Below, piece after piece: positions 23,838 to 32,517 of a stretch of 64,000 nt of DNA (position 1 is its first letter; the number at the start of each line of letters is the position of its first letter). Below the pieces are notes generated by a model. The model saw only the letters and a program-made list of their open reading frames with translations. It made no database searches and was not told the origin of the DNA. The stretch is from Fibrobacteria bacterium AD312 (GTDB taxonomy: Bacteria > Fibrobacterota > Fibrobacteria > Fibrobacterales > Fibrobacteraceae): positions 62,001 to 126,000 of the forward strand of contig LIUM01000046.1 of NCBI GenBank assembly GCA_001462345.1, in the 5' to 3' direction. The position numbers and the translations under genes are program-made.

Positions 23838-24794
23838 TTATTTTATCGTATTTATTTGAATTTTTGAAGCAGAAAGGCCTATTCGCATTTTTCCACGAAG
23901 ATTACGATCGATGATTTTTTCTGCTATTAATGAATCTATTAGTTTGAATTCTTGTCGTATTCTAAAAACTTGCTGGCCTAAGTGATCGCGATTCATCATT
24001 AATTCTTTACAAATCAATTCACAATCCACCCAGCCGTTATCATCGTCTTTATTTTTCGAAAGTGTATTTTGTGTTGCTTTTGTTTCTTCAATTCTTTTTC
24101 TTCCAAGATAAGCAAGCAAATAAAAATGAGCCTTATGATTTAAGGAAAAAACTTCATTACCCTTATAAAATCGCACTTCCGCACTTTCTTCATCAGGAGA
24201 AACTAGAATTTCTATAAAAGTATTATAAGCAGAATCAGAACCCGTCATTTCAGAAGTATCTGTTTGAGGAGATTCATCTGGAGGATTTTCAAAAAAAGGT
24301 GTATATGTCTTATTTTCTACAGAAAAAGGAACCGCATGTTGAAGCGGCAATATTTCGCCAAATTCTGTTTCTAGATAAAAATCACCTAATTTTCCTGCAA
24401 AAATAGTCGCCACAGGACGCTCTATTGAAGGCAATGGAAGCAAATGAGTTAATGAAACTTTCACTTCAGAACCATCATGATCAACAGAAACTAAACAAGA
24501 TTCTGGTGGTGATTTTTCAGAAAAAAGAAATTCCTCTTCAAAATCACCAAAAAGAATAACATCACCTGGAGTTAAATAACTTACCCCTTCACTAAGAAGT
24601 AAGCGTCCATTTAAATAGGTTCCATTACGACTTCCTAAATCTCGTAAGCACCAATTTTCTCCGTTCCAGCTAATTCGCGCATGAAAACGAGAGACAGCAT
24701 TGCCTTTCAATACAGAACTGCAACGTAAATCTCGACCAAAAATATGATCTCTAAAAAGGCATATTTCTTTTTCATTTTTTAGGATTCTACCCAT
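23838..24794 (-). CDS. FHA-domain protein with C-terminal winged-helix-like region
   Basis: 318 aa. The N-terminal FHA domain (about 12-90) is complete: FGRDLRCSSVL, VSRFHARISW, LRDLGSRNGTYLNG. The last motif includes the Ser/Arg/Asn residues that grip phosphothreonine. A Pro/Ser/Thr-rich linker (about 165-190) leads to a C-terminal region (about 210-300; NHKAHFYLLAYLGRKRIEE, WVDCELICKELMMNRDHLGQQVFRIRQEF) resembling the winged helix of response regulators. FHA proteins read phosphorylation by Ser/Thr kinases; the kinase fusion of the same locus is the obvious partner (inference). Only 14 bp separate it from the YcaO gene. Confidence 0.85.
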   Translation of the reverse strand: MGRILKNEKEICLFRDHIFGRDLRCSSVLKGNAVSRFHARISWNGENWCLRDLGSRNGTYLNGRLLLSEGVSYLTPGDVILFGDFEEEFLFSEKSPPESCLVSVDHDGSEVKVSLTHLLPLPSIERPVATIFAGKLGDFYLETEFGEILPLQHAVPFSVENKTYTPFFENPPDESPQTDTSEMTGSDSAYNTFIEILVSPDEESAEVRFYKGNEVFSLNHKAHFYLLAYLGRKRIEETKATQNTLSKNKDDDNGWVDCELICKELMMNRDHLGQQVFRIRQEFKLIDSLIAEKIIDRNLRGKMRIGLSASKIQINTIK

Positions 24795-24802
24795 ATATCA
24801 AT

Positions 24803-24808
24803 AATATA
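24803..24808 (-). promoter_or_regulatory. TATATT -10-like hexamer 8 nt before the FHA gene
   Basis: TATATT-N8-ATG on the minus strand, between the YcaO stop and the FHA start, with no Shine-Dalgarno. It could be an internal promoter; it may also be chance. Confidence 0.25.
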
Positions 24809-27004
24809 CTAAACAAGTAACGGAACTGGATTTAAAGAAAGTTCAGATAGACTCTTTTTTAACCATCCTAACTTTAAGGGAACATCATAGAGACGGCCCT
24901 TTCCAAATCGGGGCCAGAAGTGTCGTAAACCAGGAACAATTACATGAGCTACTTTTACTCCTGTATCTGGCCTACTTTTATTTACGACGACCATCTCTAA
25001 ATCAGCAAGATTTAATAGATGTAAACACTCTTGTATATCATCTAAAAGACCCGTTTGAGTTAATGGATATTCACGAGGACGTTCCGATTCACCCTTTGGG
25101 AATAAGTAGTCATTTGAAAGCATCGCTTTCTCATCCCAAGGTGTTTTATGATCTCCCTCTGGATCAAATAACTGATTCAACTCTGTTAAGGCTCTAAAAA
25201 GGGCAAGTTTTGAAGAAAGATGACAGCCAAATCCAATACTAAAGCGCCCACTTTTTTTTGATTGAGCAAGAGCGGCATATACTGGAATTGATAAATCATG
25301 AGTTAAGTCTAATACCCACATATCCCAACCAGCTCGTTGATATTCTTCTTTTGTTTTTTTATAAAATGAATTATCCAACACCTCTGCATTAGGAGTAGGT
25401 CGTTGAATTTGATTATACCACCAAATGGCCACCGCATCTCGTTCCACCAGTTCAAAAAAGCCCTGTAAAATAGCTTCCTCTAAACAAACCCCCGCAGCAA
25501 CACCATTTCCTGTAAAACAAGCATAGCTTGAATTTATATGACTGGCGGCATCTGAATAACAATACGAAAAGGGAATAAAACGTCTACAATTATATGTCAA
25601 AGACCAACCTGGAGTCCAATGTAGTGATTCATCCTCATTATAACGCTTTGCTATTTTTAGAGCGCCAAGTTTTTCAAGACATTCTGGAGTCCAAGAATCT
25701 AATTGTTTCTCACTGAATAGCTGTAAATCATTTGGATGAAAAGCACTTGGCCCCATATCAAGAAGACTTCCTTTTACAATAGCCTCATCGCCTTGATATA
25801 AGCTACTAAATCGCTCCACTGCTTCAAATAAAGCGCTTACTTGTGCCTGTTCTATGGAGCATCCCTTTCCAGCACATATGCGTTGAAAAGAATAGGCGTT
25901 AATATCATCAAGAATAGGACATGTTCTATACCCAGATAAGAATACAGGGCGATCCGCTGTATGCCTTTTAGGCATTGGACCAAATTGACTTACAGGACCA
26001 ATTAATGGGCTAATCAAATGGTTGAATTGACGAAATGTCGTTTTAGGGTCTTGTAAACGAGCCCCTCCATCCTCCACAAAACCTTTCTTTTTATTCTCTA
26101 ATTGAATAGAGTCAAAACCTTGATTCTTCATATATTTTGAATCTCCACAACAAGAACATTGTGGACGTTTTAATAAAGTATGCAAAGAACAATCCATTGA
26201 TTCCGCATCAATACTCATCAAATCAAAAGCTGTTTCTTTTGTACCTAAAAGGAAATTTTTTATAAAAAAAGAGGCTTGTTCTGCAAGCGTTCTAACGACT
26301 AAATAATTAGCAATACCTCTCTGAGAAACTTTGATTCCTGTCTTTTTTAATATGTATTGTTCCACAGGACGATTCGTCTTATACCAAAACATAAAGCACT
26401 GATAACAGGGGTTTTCTAAAGGATTAAAAAAAGGAATAATCATTGGATTAGGACCTTCCAATGATATAAGGATCCAAGGACTATTTGTTTCTTTTTGAGT
26501 TAAATTAATTGATTTTAGCTGTGAGTGAGTAATGTTGTTTGTAATTATAATTCTTAATTTTGAAGTAGCATTCACTTTTGGTTGTAAACAAAATAAGCCT
26601 TCTTCTTCAAAAGTATTTTCAACAATACAATTGTATTCACCATCATCTAAAAACTCTATAGAAAAAGAATGGTAATCTGCAAACGTATTTGCATTCTCAC
26701 AAAATTTCACATCTTCATAAGAACGACTTGCTGAAAGTACTTGACGGCAACAAATTTGATTATAAAAAAAATGATCTAAAATGGAAAGCACTTTTAGTTC
26801 TCCTAAACGTGAACCCAATTCCATCAAAATTTGAGATTCTGAAAACGATTGATTAATCAATTCAAGTACAGCAACCTGATCTTCACCACTAATGATAAAG
26901 TGATTTTTTTCCCCTATCACAATGGCCTTCTGAGGAGAAATAATATATAGATCAAATTCCTTTGCTAAACTAATTTCAGTTTGTTCCAATTTTTTCACCG
27001 ACAT
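24809..27004 (-). CDS. TOMM cyclodehydratase: E1-like partner fused to YcaO
   Basis: 731 aa, the size of fused C+D proteins of thiazole/oxazole-modified microcin systems. The N-terminal half (about 1-330) is the E1-like precursor-recognition partner with a four-cysteine zinc site (Cys200, Cys203 in NPCYQCF; Cys283, Cys286 in PQCSCC). The YcaO half (about 345-731) has GYRTCPILDD, GCSIEQAQVSALFEAVERFS, GNGVAAGVCLEEAILQGFFELVERDA and the C-terminal PVP. These enzymes use ATP to convert Cys/Ser/Thr in a precursor peptide to azolines. AAAGG precedes the ATG. No SagB-type dehydrogenase is near, so an unoxidised azoline product is expected (inference). Confidence 0.92.
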   Translation of the reverse strand: MSVKKLEQTEISLAKEFDLYIISPQKAIVIGEKNHFIISGEDQVAVLELINQSFSESQILMELGSRLGELKVLSILDHFFYNQICCRQVLSASRSYEDVKFCENANTFADYHSFSIEFLDDGEYNCIVENTFEEEGLFCLQPKVNATSKLRIIITNNITHSQLKSINLTQKETNSPWILISLEGPNPMIIPFFNPLENPCYQCFMFWYKTNRPVEQYILKKTGIKVSQRGIANYLVVRTLAEQASFFIKNFLLGTKETAFDLMSIDAESMDCSLHTLLKRPQCSCCGDSKYMKNQGFDSIQLENKKKGFVEDGGARLQDPKTTFRQFNHLISPLIGPVSQFGPMPKRHTADRPVFLSGYRTCPILDDINAYSFQRICAGKGCSIEQAQVSALFEAVERFSSLYQGDEAIVKGSLLDMGPSAFHPNDLQLFSEKQLDSWTPECLEKLGALKIAKRYNEDESLHWTPGWSLTYNCRRFIPFSYCYSDAASHINSSYACFTGNGVAAGVCLEEAILQGFFELVERDAVAIWWYNQIQRPTPNAEVLDNSFYKKTKEEYQRAGWDMWVLDLTHDLSIPVYAALAQSKKSGRFSIGFGCHLSSKLALFRALTELNQLFDPEGDHKTPWDEKAMLSNDYLFPKGESERPREYPLTQTGLLDDIQECLHLLNLADLEMVVVNKSRPDTGVKVAHVIVPGLRHFWPRFGKGRLYDVPLKLGWLKKSLSELSLNPVPLLV

Positions 27005-27015
27005 AAAAAACCTTT

Positions 27016-27065
27016 AATCTCTTCTAGAAGCATTTTTGAATCCCCTGCTTTCTCTAGAAGAGATT
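27016..27065. promoter_or_regulatory. Long stem-loop between precursor-like and YcaO genes
   Basis: Perfect 13-bp arms (AATCTCTTCTAGA and its complement TCTAGAAGAGATT) enclose a 24-nt loop with a further AGCA/TGCT pairing. It occupies the 76-bp gap between the precursor-like gene and the cyclodehydratase. On the minus (coding) strand it is not followed by a U-run, so it is more likely a stabilising or attenuating structure than a full terminator. Such elements let peptide precursors be made in excess of their enzymes. Confidence 0.6.
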
Positions 27066-27080
27066 TTTATTTAAAGAAAA

Positions 27081-27896
27081 TTAAGGACAAGTAAATGGGT
27101 ATTGATCCCCAGTTAAATTATACGCGCTTAAAGCAATGGCCTCAATGCTTTTATCTGTGTCCGCTTGTATTGGGCGACTCGGAATATAAAACTGTAAAGA
27201 ATTTCTACAACTATTTGGTCTTTTTCCTTTTAAGGGTTTAGGCCATTCTTTTTTTGCAGAATCCCAACGGCAAGATTTTTCTTCTTCAGATGAAGAAGAA
27301 CTCCAGCCAGACAGTTTAAAGCTCACATCCATATTCCAAGGCATGTTAAAGCCAAGCCATTTATTGATGATAGAAACCCCTTTGTTTGTGTTTTCAATTG
27401 CTTGAATTTCTTGAAGCACTTGTTTATTTTTCCAAACTAAGGCAATCAAGCGCATCACGATTGCGCTGAACTCCAAAAAGTCACTAGCCTTTCCCATCCC
27501 TGGAGCATAAGAATGCCCATAAGAATCAGGATTCGCTTGACGAGGACTGTTTTGAACTGATCCTAAGTATGAAGGGAATTCATCATAATAAGCAGCCCAA
27601 GCTCTACCATACTCATCTTCCTTTTCTGGAGGAGGAGGAAGCCATAAACATATCACTGCGTTTTTGCCAACCCAGCCTCCAGCAATTTCTGGACTCCACA
27701 TGCTATCTTCTGGAGCCACGCTTCTAATATCAATATGAATATCCCAAGGAAATTCATATTCTCCTAAACTTTGTAAAATACCTATAGGATCTTGTTGTAG
27801 CTTTTTTAAAAAAGCACCAGATGTATCCCTCCATGATTCAGCAATCGCTTTTAAATACATGGTCCTGAATTTCATTAAATCACTTGTGCCATTCAT
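27081..27896 (-). CDS. Two-repeat TOMM precursor-like protein
   Basis: 271 aa. The N-terminal FRTMYLKAIAESWRDTSGAF..LQQDP...EFPWDIHIDI resembles the leader region of Burkholderia BMA_0021/BMA_0022-type TOMM precursors (nitrile-hydratase-related leaders). The unit is repeated: SAIVMRLIALVWKN ... GFNMPWNMDVSF starts a second copy near residue 140. The first copy keeps GGWVGKNAVICLWLPPPP. The protein ends in LTGDQYPFTCP, with Thr/Cys that could be modified, and there is a Ser-rich stretch at about 205. GGGGAAGG precedes the ATG. It sits first in the operon, directly before the cyclodehydratase. A non-precursor role (scaffold or effector) cannot be excluded. Confidence 0.68.
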   Translation of the reverse strand: MNGTSDLMKFRTMYLKAIAESWRDTSGAFLKKLQQDPIGILQSLGEYEFPWDIHIDIRSVAPEDSMWSPEIAGGWVGKNAVICLWLPPPPEKEDEYGRAWAAYYDEFPSYLGSVQNSPRQANPDSYGHSYAPGMGKASDFLEFSAIVMRLIALVWKNKQVLQEIQAIENTNKGVSIINKWLGFNMPWNMDVSFKLSGWSSSSSEEEKSCRWDSAKKEWPKPLKGKRPNSCRNSLQFYIPSRPIQADTDKSIEAIALSAYNLTGDQYPFTCP

Positions 27897-28052
27897 AACC
27901 TTCCCCTATTCGCCCACTTTTAAAAACAATTAACCTACAGAGTGTGAGCATCCCCAGTAAGTTCATTTAATAATATAATGATTTTATTTCTTGTATTACA
28001 AGTATTAAATTGTCTTTTTTTTATAAAAAATGCTTTTTATTGAAATCGGCGT

Positions 28053-28077
28053 AAAAAAAGCTGCCCTTAAAGCAGCT
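28053..28077 (-). terminator. Terminator after the kinase/cyclase gene
   Basis: On the minus strand AGCTGC/GCAGCT with a short loop, followed by a run of seven T. It separates the kinase gene from the precursor-like operon, which must have its own promoter in the following 150 bp. Confidence 0.75.
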
Positions 28078-28117
28078 AAATAAAAAAAAGAAAACCATCT
28101 TTTTTAATAATGATTTA

Positions 28118-31100
28118 TCAAATCGAAAAAATTATTCCTTGACTAAAAGCAACTGTTTTTGCCTTTTCTAAAGCAATCGCCGATTCTTCTATTTTTGGAT
28201 TTGCTCCCTTTGAAAGATACAATGCTTCTAATCTTAATAATTCAAACTGATAATAATATTCATCATTAGATTCACAGAGCAAAAGACACGTCTTAATATT
28301 TTCAACAGCTAAATCATATCGACCTTGATCAGCATAAATATCTGCCAACAGAGAACGATAATAAGATAGAGCGGCTGTACAACCCATATCTTCAAGCATT
28401 TTTATTTCTTTTTCTGCTTTTCCTGGATTTTTTTCTATCCAAGCAAGCATGATTTGAGCGTATGCTTTATATGCAGGAAGATTATAAGTTTCTGCGAGCT
28501 TATTTAACTCCATTACTGTTTCTTCTGCCAATTCTCGATTCCCTCGATAATGACAAAGATTCGCTTTATATAAAAGGGTTATACATAGTGAAGGAATATG
28601 ATTTAATTCTTTTGCCCACTCCACTCCCTTTTCAGAAAATAAAATGGCATTAGAGGAATCATTTCGGAACCACTTTATTAAAGCTAATGTTGCATAAGAC
28701 CAAGCACGTGTATCAATTCCTAAAAGCTCACCATGATTTTTATGTTCTACTGGATTGTAATGATTCAAAGCATACTCAAAATATCGTTCCGCTTCTTCAT
28801 AAAAGCCTGCTCCATGTGCCCATAAGCCATAGAACATTTTACCCGCAATTTCTAAACCAATATCAGAAACCACCTCGGCATGATGCATTACTTCTTGAGA
28901 GACACATTTGAGTTCTTTACGATTGCTACTTACATAATGATAAGTCATCAAAGAACAAAGTATTGGACCATAATGACGACTTTCTCCAATCTCATCTAGA
29001 AGATTTCTAGAAATATCTAAATACTTTTTGACTTTTGGATCTGCCCATCCATGAGAACTCATTAGGGCTTGAGTTAAGATGCGATGAACTTGTAAACGAT
29101 ATTCCTCTTTTTTCTCATTTTGAAATAAATCAATCCAATCTAGGATTTCAAATGAGAGATTGATTGCTTCTAAAAGACTTGCTTTATTTAAAAATGATGA
29201 AGCAGCGCTAATACCTATGGAAATGGCTTTTTCAAAATCACCTGCACCAGCATAATGTCTTGATAATTCCATAAAATGTTGTTCATTTGGATTTGTATTT
29301 TTCTTTTCTAAGATTTTAGCAATTCGAGAATGGTATTCTTTTTTCTTGGCTTGCGTTACCGATAAATATGCCGCTTCTTTTAATAAAGCGTGCTTAAAAG
29401 AATACACTGCATTTTCTTGTGTTTCTTTGTATTCAATAATACGTTGAGCTAATAGTTCAGAAAGATCTTCTTTTAAATCTTCTTCACTTAAAAAAGAAAC
29501 TTGCGCCATCAATTCGTAATCAAAGTCTCGCCCAATAATTGATGCAATTTGTGCAGTTTCTCTTGACTTATGGAGTTGATGGATTTGTGCATTTAACAAG
29601 TCCATTAAACTATTAGGAATTGTTCCCCAAAAAGAGGCTCTTAATAATTCTTCTGATTTACTTTGAGAGGACACTTTTTTCACAATCGTTTGCGTAAGGG
29701 TTTCTAAAAAGATAGGAAGCCCACCAGCTCTATTTAAGATATTGCTTTGGATTGCTGAAGCAATTGGATTATCCTGCGTTAGACTCAAAACTAATTCCTT
29801 AGCCTCTTTTGTAGAAAGTTCACTTAAGGAAATTGTTGAAACTTTATTTTTTGAAAAAGGAGATTTAAACTCTGGCCTTGCTGTAAGAAGAATCAACATG
29901 GCTGTAGTATCATTCTTTTCCAATAAAAAATGAATCCATTCGAGTGTCGTTGGATCAGCCCAATGCAAATCTTCTACGACAAGAACCAATTGATGAGAAG
30001 CTAAATAATGAATAAAATGTCTCAACCCTTCAAAGAGCAAATTTTTTTGCTCTTCAAAAGACATTTTTTTTAGTTCATAAGACTCTGGAATTGGTAAAGA
30101 AAGCCAAAGACAGCATAATGGAAAAAATGTTTCCATATCACTTTTTGTTTTAATAAAAGCGTCTTTTAATTTTTTTACAGCTTCCAATGGATTTTCTTTT
30201 TCAGAAATATTTAGTTCACGACGAATGACCTGCCAAATAGGATATAGAGCATTGTTTTTATATTCTGGTAAACATTGACCCTCTTCTATAATCGTTTCCT
30301 CTGATTGAAACATTGGATACAGAGAGCGAATAAGAGAAGTCTTTCCAATACCAGGCTCTCCTTGAATCAGAAAAGAAACAAGGCTTCCTTTTTTCACCTC
30401 TTCAAAACTATTTTTTAGACATTCTCTTTCTTTATTTCGTCCAATAAAAGGAAGTGATGGCTGAAATAACTGTGGGGAATTTGATTTTTCTGAAATAAGT
30501 ACTGATACTTGATTTTCAAATAAGGAATCTAAGTTTTCTACTCGCGCCACGTTCATTCTCTGAATCAAGCGATCACATGAAGAATGGCTTAAATAAATTT
30601 CTCCCGCAGGAGTAAGCGCCGTTAGTCTTATAACCTCATGAGGGATTTCCCCAGATGGAACGGATCCTCTTTCCACAAGAATTGGTCCTGAATGAATAGC
30701 CATGCGAACATTAAAATGAAAAGGACCATCTACTAACTTTTTCTGTTGAAATAATTCTATCTCTTTTTTTATGTTCAGTGCACATCTTGCCGCTAATGAG
30801 GCATCCATATCTGTAGATTGAGGATAACCAAAATAACATAAATGAAAATCGCCCAAACTCCCTGCCGCATACCCTCCATATTTTGAAACCGTATCAGCAA
30901 TAATATTTTTAATAGATCTAAAAAGAAAATCTCTGTTTTCAGAAGCTGCTTTTTTTTCTTGGCTAGAGGTCAATTGAATAGCATAACATAAAAGAGTGAT
31001 CTCTTGTAAATCACGACCAGCTAAAACGCCTTCTGCCGTTTCATCAGCAACATAATAGGAAGAGCTTTCTTTTGCTGAGGCCTGAAAAGACCCTACCAAA

Positions 31101-31948
31101 TCATCTAAATGTATTTCTTCTAACTCTCTCAAAATAGCAGAGGCATCAGAAACACGATCTTCCACTCGTTTTGCCAACACTCGACGTAATAAACTCGCTA
31201 TCGGATGTGAAGCTATTCCAGCAGGCAAAATAATATCATCAAGCATTAATTGCTGATGAATAATATCTGCCACACTTGCTCCCTTCATTACAGGTTCTCC
31301 TGTAATACATTCTAAAAAGACAAGACCCCAAGAATATAAATCTGATTTTGAAGAAGGACGTTCTCCTCGTAATTGTTCTGGAGCACCATAAGACGGAGTG
31401 CCTAAAGCATCCGAAGGCAAAGTAAGAGTTTGAAAATGAACGCCAGATTCTTCAAGAAAACCACCCATTCCAAAATCTAAGATTTTAACATAAGTACGTT
31501 CTTGAATCGAATGAACCATTATATTGCCTGGCTTTAAATCTCGATGAATCACTCCCTTTTGATGAGCATAAACCAATGCTTCTAAAACTTGACACATAAT
31601 GACTTTTAATTGACGAACAGGGAGAGCTCCTTTCCTTTTTAAAAGCTCTTGTAAAGTTTCCCCTTCTACAAATTCAAATACCGCATATAATTGATCGTCT
31701 TTAGTAGATCCCTGATCTACTATTTGGACAATATATGGATGCCTTAAAGCGGCACAAACTTGGATTTCTCTTAAAAAACGTGCCTTTCTTCTTTCATAAG
31801 AAATACCTGTCCACGCATTTTCTTTCAATACTTTAATAGCGGTAATCTGTCCTGTACTTTTCTGCTTTGCTCTATAAACAGTACCAAAAGTACCTTCACC
31901 AATACAATCCAATATTTCATATCCAAATACATCTAAAGTATTATTCAT
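28118..31948 (-). CDS. Ser/Thr kinase - cyclase-like - AAA ATPase - TPR fusion (TOMM kinase/cyclase type)
   Basis: 1276 aa from ATG 31948 (a TTG lies one codon upstream). Residues 8-280 are a complete kinase: GEGTFGTVY, AIKVLK (Lys40), HRDLKPGNIMV (catalytic Asp about 138), DFGMGG, APEQLRG. Residues about 310-490 are a class III nucleotide-cyclase fold, but the first metal Asp is missing (ITLLCYAIQLTS) and the Asn/Arg transition-state motif is absent, so it is probably inactive. From about 500 there is an ATPase with Walker A GEPGIGKTS and Walker B LVLVVEDLHWAD, then TPR-like helices to the end. The architecture matches the TOMM-system kinase/cyclase fusion family. It likely senses a signal and phosphorylates partners such as the FHA protein. 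Confidence 0.9.
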   Translation of the reverse strand: MNNTLDVFGYEILDCIGEGTFGTVYRAKQKSTGQITAIKVLKENAWTGISYERRKARFLREIQVCAALRHPYIVQIVDQGSTKDDQLYAVFEFVEGETLQELLKRKGALPVRQLKVIMCQVLEALVYAHQKGVIHRDLKPGNIMVHSIQERTYVKILDFGMGGFLEESGVHFQTLTLPSDALGTPSYGAPEQLRGERPSSKSDLYSWGLVFLECITGEPVMKGASVADIIHQQLMLDDIILPAGIASHPIASLLRRVLAKRVEDRVSDASAILRELEEIHLDDLVGSFQASAKESSSYYVADETAEGVLAGRDLQEITLLCYAIQLTSSQEKKAASENRDFLFRSIKNIIADTVSKYGGYAAGSLGDFHLCYFGYPQSTDMDASLAARCALNIKKEIELFQQKKLVDGPFHFNVRMAIHSGPILVERGSVPSGEIPHEVIRLTALTPAGEIYLSHSSCDRLIQRMNVARVENLDSLFENQVSVLISEKSNSPQLFQPSLPFIGRNKERECLKNSFEEVKKGSLVSFLIQGEPGIGKTSLIRSLYPMFQSEETIIEEGQCLPEYKNNALYPIWQVIRRELNISEKENPLEAVKKLKDAFIKTKSDMETFFPLCCLWLSLPIPESYELKKMSFEEQKNLLFEGLRHFIHYLASHQLVLVVEDLHWADPTTLEWIHFLLEKNDTTAMLILLTARPEFKSPFSKNKVSTISLSELSTKEAKELVLSLTQDNPIASAIQSNILNRAGGLPIFLETLTQTIVKKVSSQSKSEELLRASFWGTIPNSLMDLLNAQIHQLHKSRETAQIASIIGRDFDYELMAQVSFLSEEDLKEDLSELLAQRIIEYKETQENAVYSFKHALLKEAAYLSVTQAKKKEYHSRIAKILEKKNTNPNEQHFMELSRHYAGAGDFEKAISIGISAASSFLNKASLLEAINLSFEILDWIDLFQNEKKEEYRLQVHRILTQALMSSHGWADPKVKKYLDISRNLLDEIGESRHYGPILCSLMTYHYVSSNRKELKCVSQEVMHHAEVVSDIGLEIAGKMFYGLWAHGAGFYEEAERYFEYALNHYNPVEHKNHGELLGIDTRAWSYATLALIKWFRNDSSNAILFSEKGVEWAKELNHIPSLCITLLYKANLCHYRGNRELAEETVMELNKLAETYNLPAYKAYAQIMLAWIEKNPGKAEKEIKMLEDMGCTAALSYYRSLLADIYADQGRYDLAVENIKTCLLLCESNDEYYYQFELLRLEALYLSKGANPKIEESAIALEKAKTVAFSQGIIFSI

Positions 31949-32135
31949 CAATTAACCGCTTTGTTATGTGCCAAAAATCACACAAATATGTAACACGTTT
32001 GATTTACTAATTATAATGTAGACATATAAATTCATTCTTTTTTTTACAAAAAACAAAAAAGTAAGTATTTAAACATAAATAAATCATTTTTCTAAATAAT
32101 TATTTAAATTTCTACGACTTAGCTAAGGAGATTTT

Positions 32136-32516
32136 GTGTTTTCAAGAAATTTTTTAAGAGGAATAGGAGCTTTTTTCTTATTTGCAAATTTAATGGGGTG
32201 TACTAACGGCGGTTGGGTTCCTTACAGAGAAGCCATGAATTGTCATTTTCAAACACCTGACAAAAACTGTAGCGTTCTTTATGTTGAAGCTATTGAAGAA
32301 AATCAGGCTTTGCCAGGCGTTCACGCCTCCTATGGTGCCTATTTGCTTTCTCTAGGCCATAAAGAGCAAGCATTAATTGAATTTAATCAAGAAATCAAGA
32401 ATTATCCCGACTCAAAAACAGCCGTTCTCTTACTAGCTAATCCTAAAGCGAAAGCGGATAATACGTCCACAGCAGAAGTCAATAATAGTGAAACTGACAA
32501 TAGAGAGGTTCAATAG
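32136..32516 (+). CDS. DUF4810 lipoprotein
   Basis: 126 aa from a GTG start with TAAGGAG 4 nt upstream. The signal peptide ends in lipobox NLMGC. The rest has a TPR-like pair of helices (YVEAIEENQALPGVHASYGAYLLSLGHKEQALIEFNQEIKNYP) typical of DUF4810, plus a polar C-terminal tail. DUF4810, GNA1162 and CsgG genes commonly occur together. First gene of a five-gene operon; the next gene starts 1 bp after its stop. Confidence 0.78.
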   Translation: MFSRNFLRGIGAFFLFANLMGCTNGGWVPYREAMNCHFQTPDKNCSVLYVEAIEENQALPGVHASYGAYLLSLGHKEQALIEFNQEIKNYPDSKTAVLLLANPKAKADNTSTAEVNNSETDNREVQ

Positions 32517-32517
32517 T

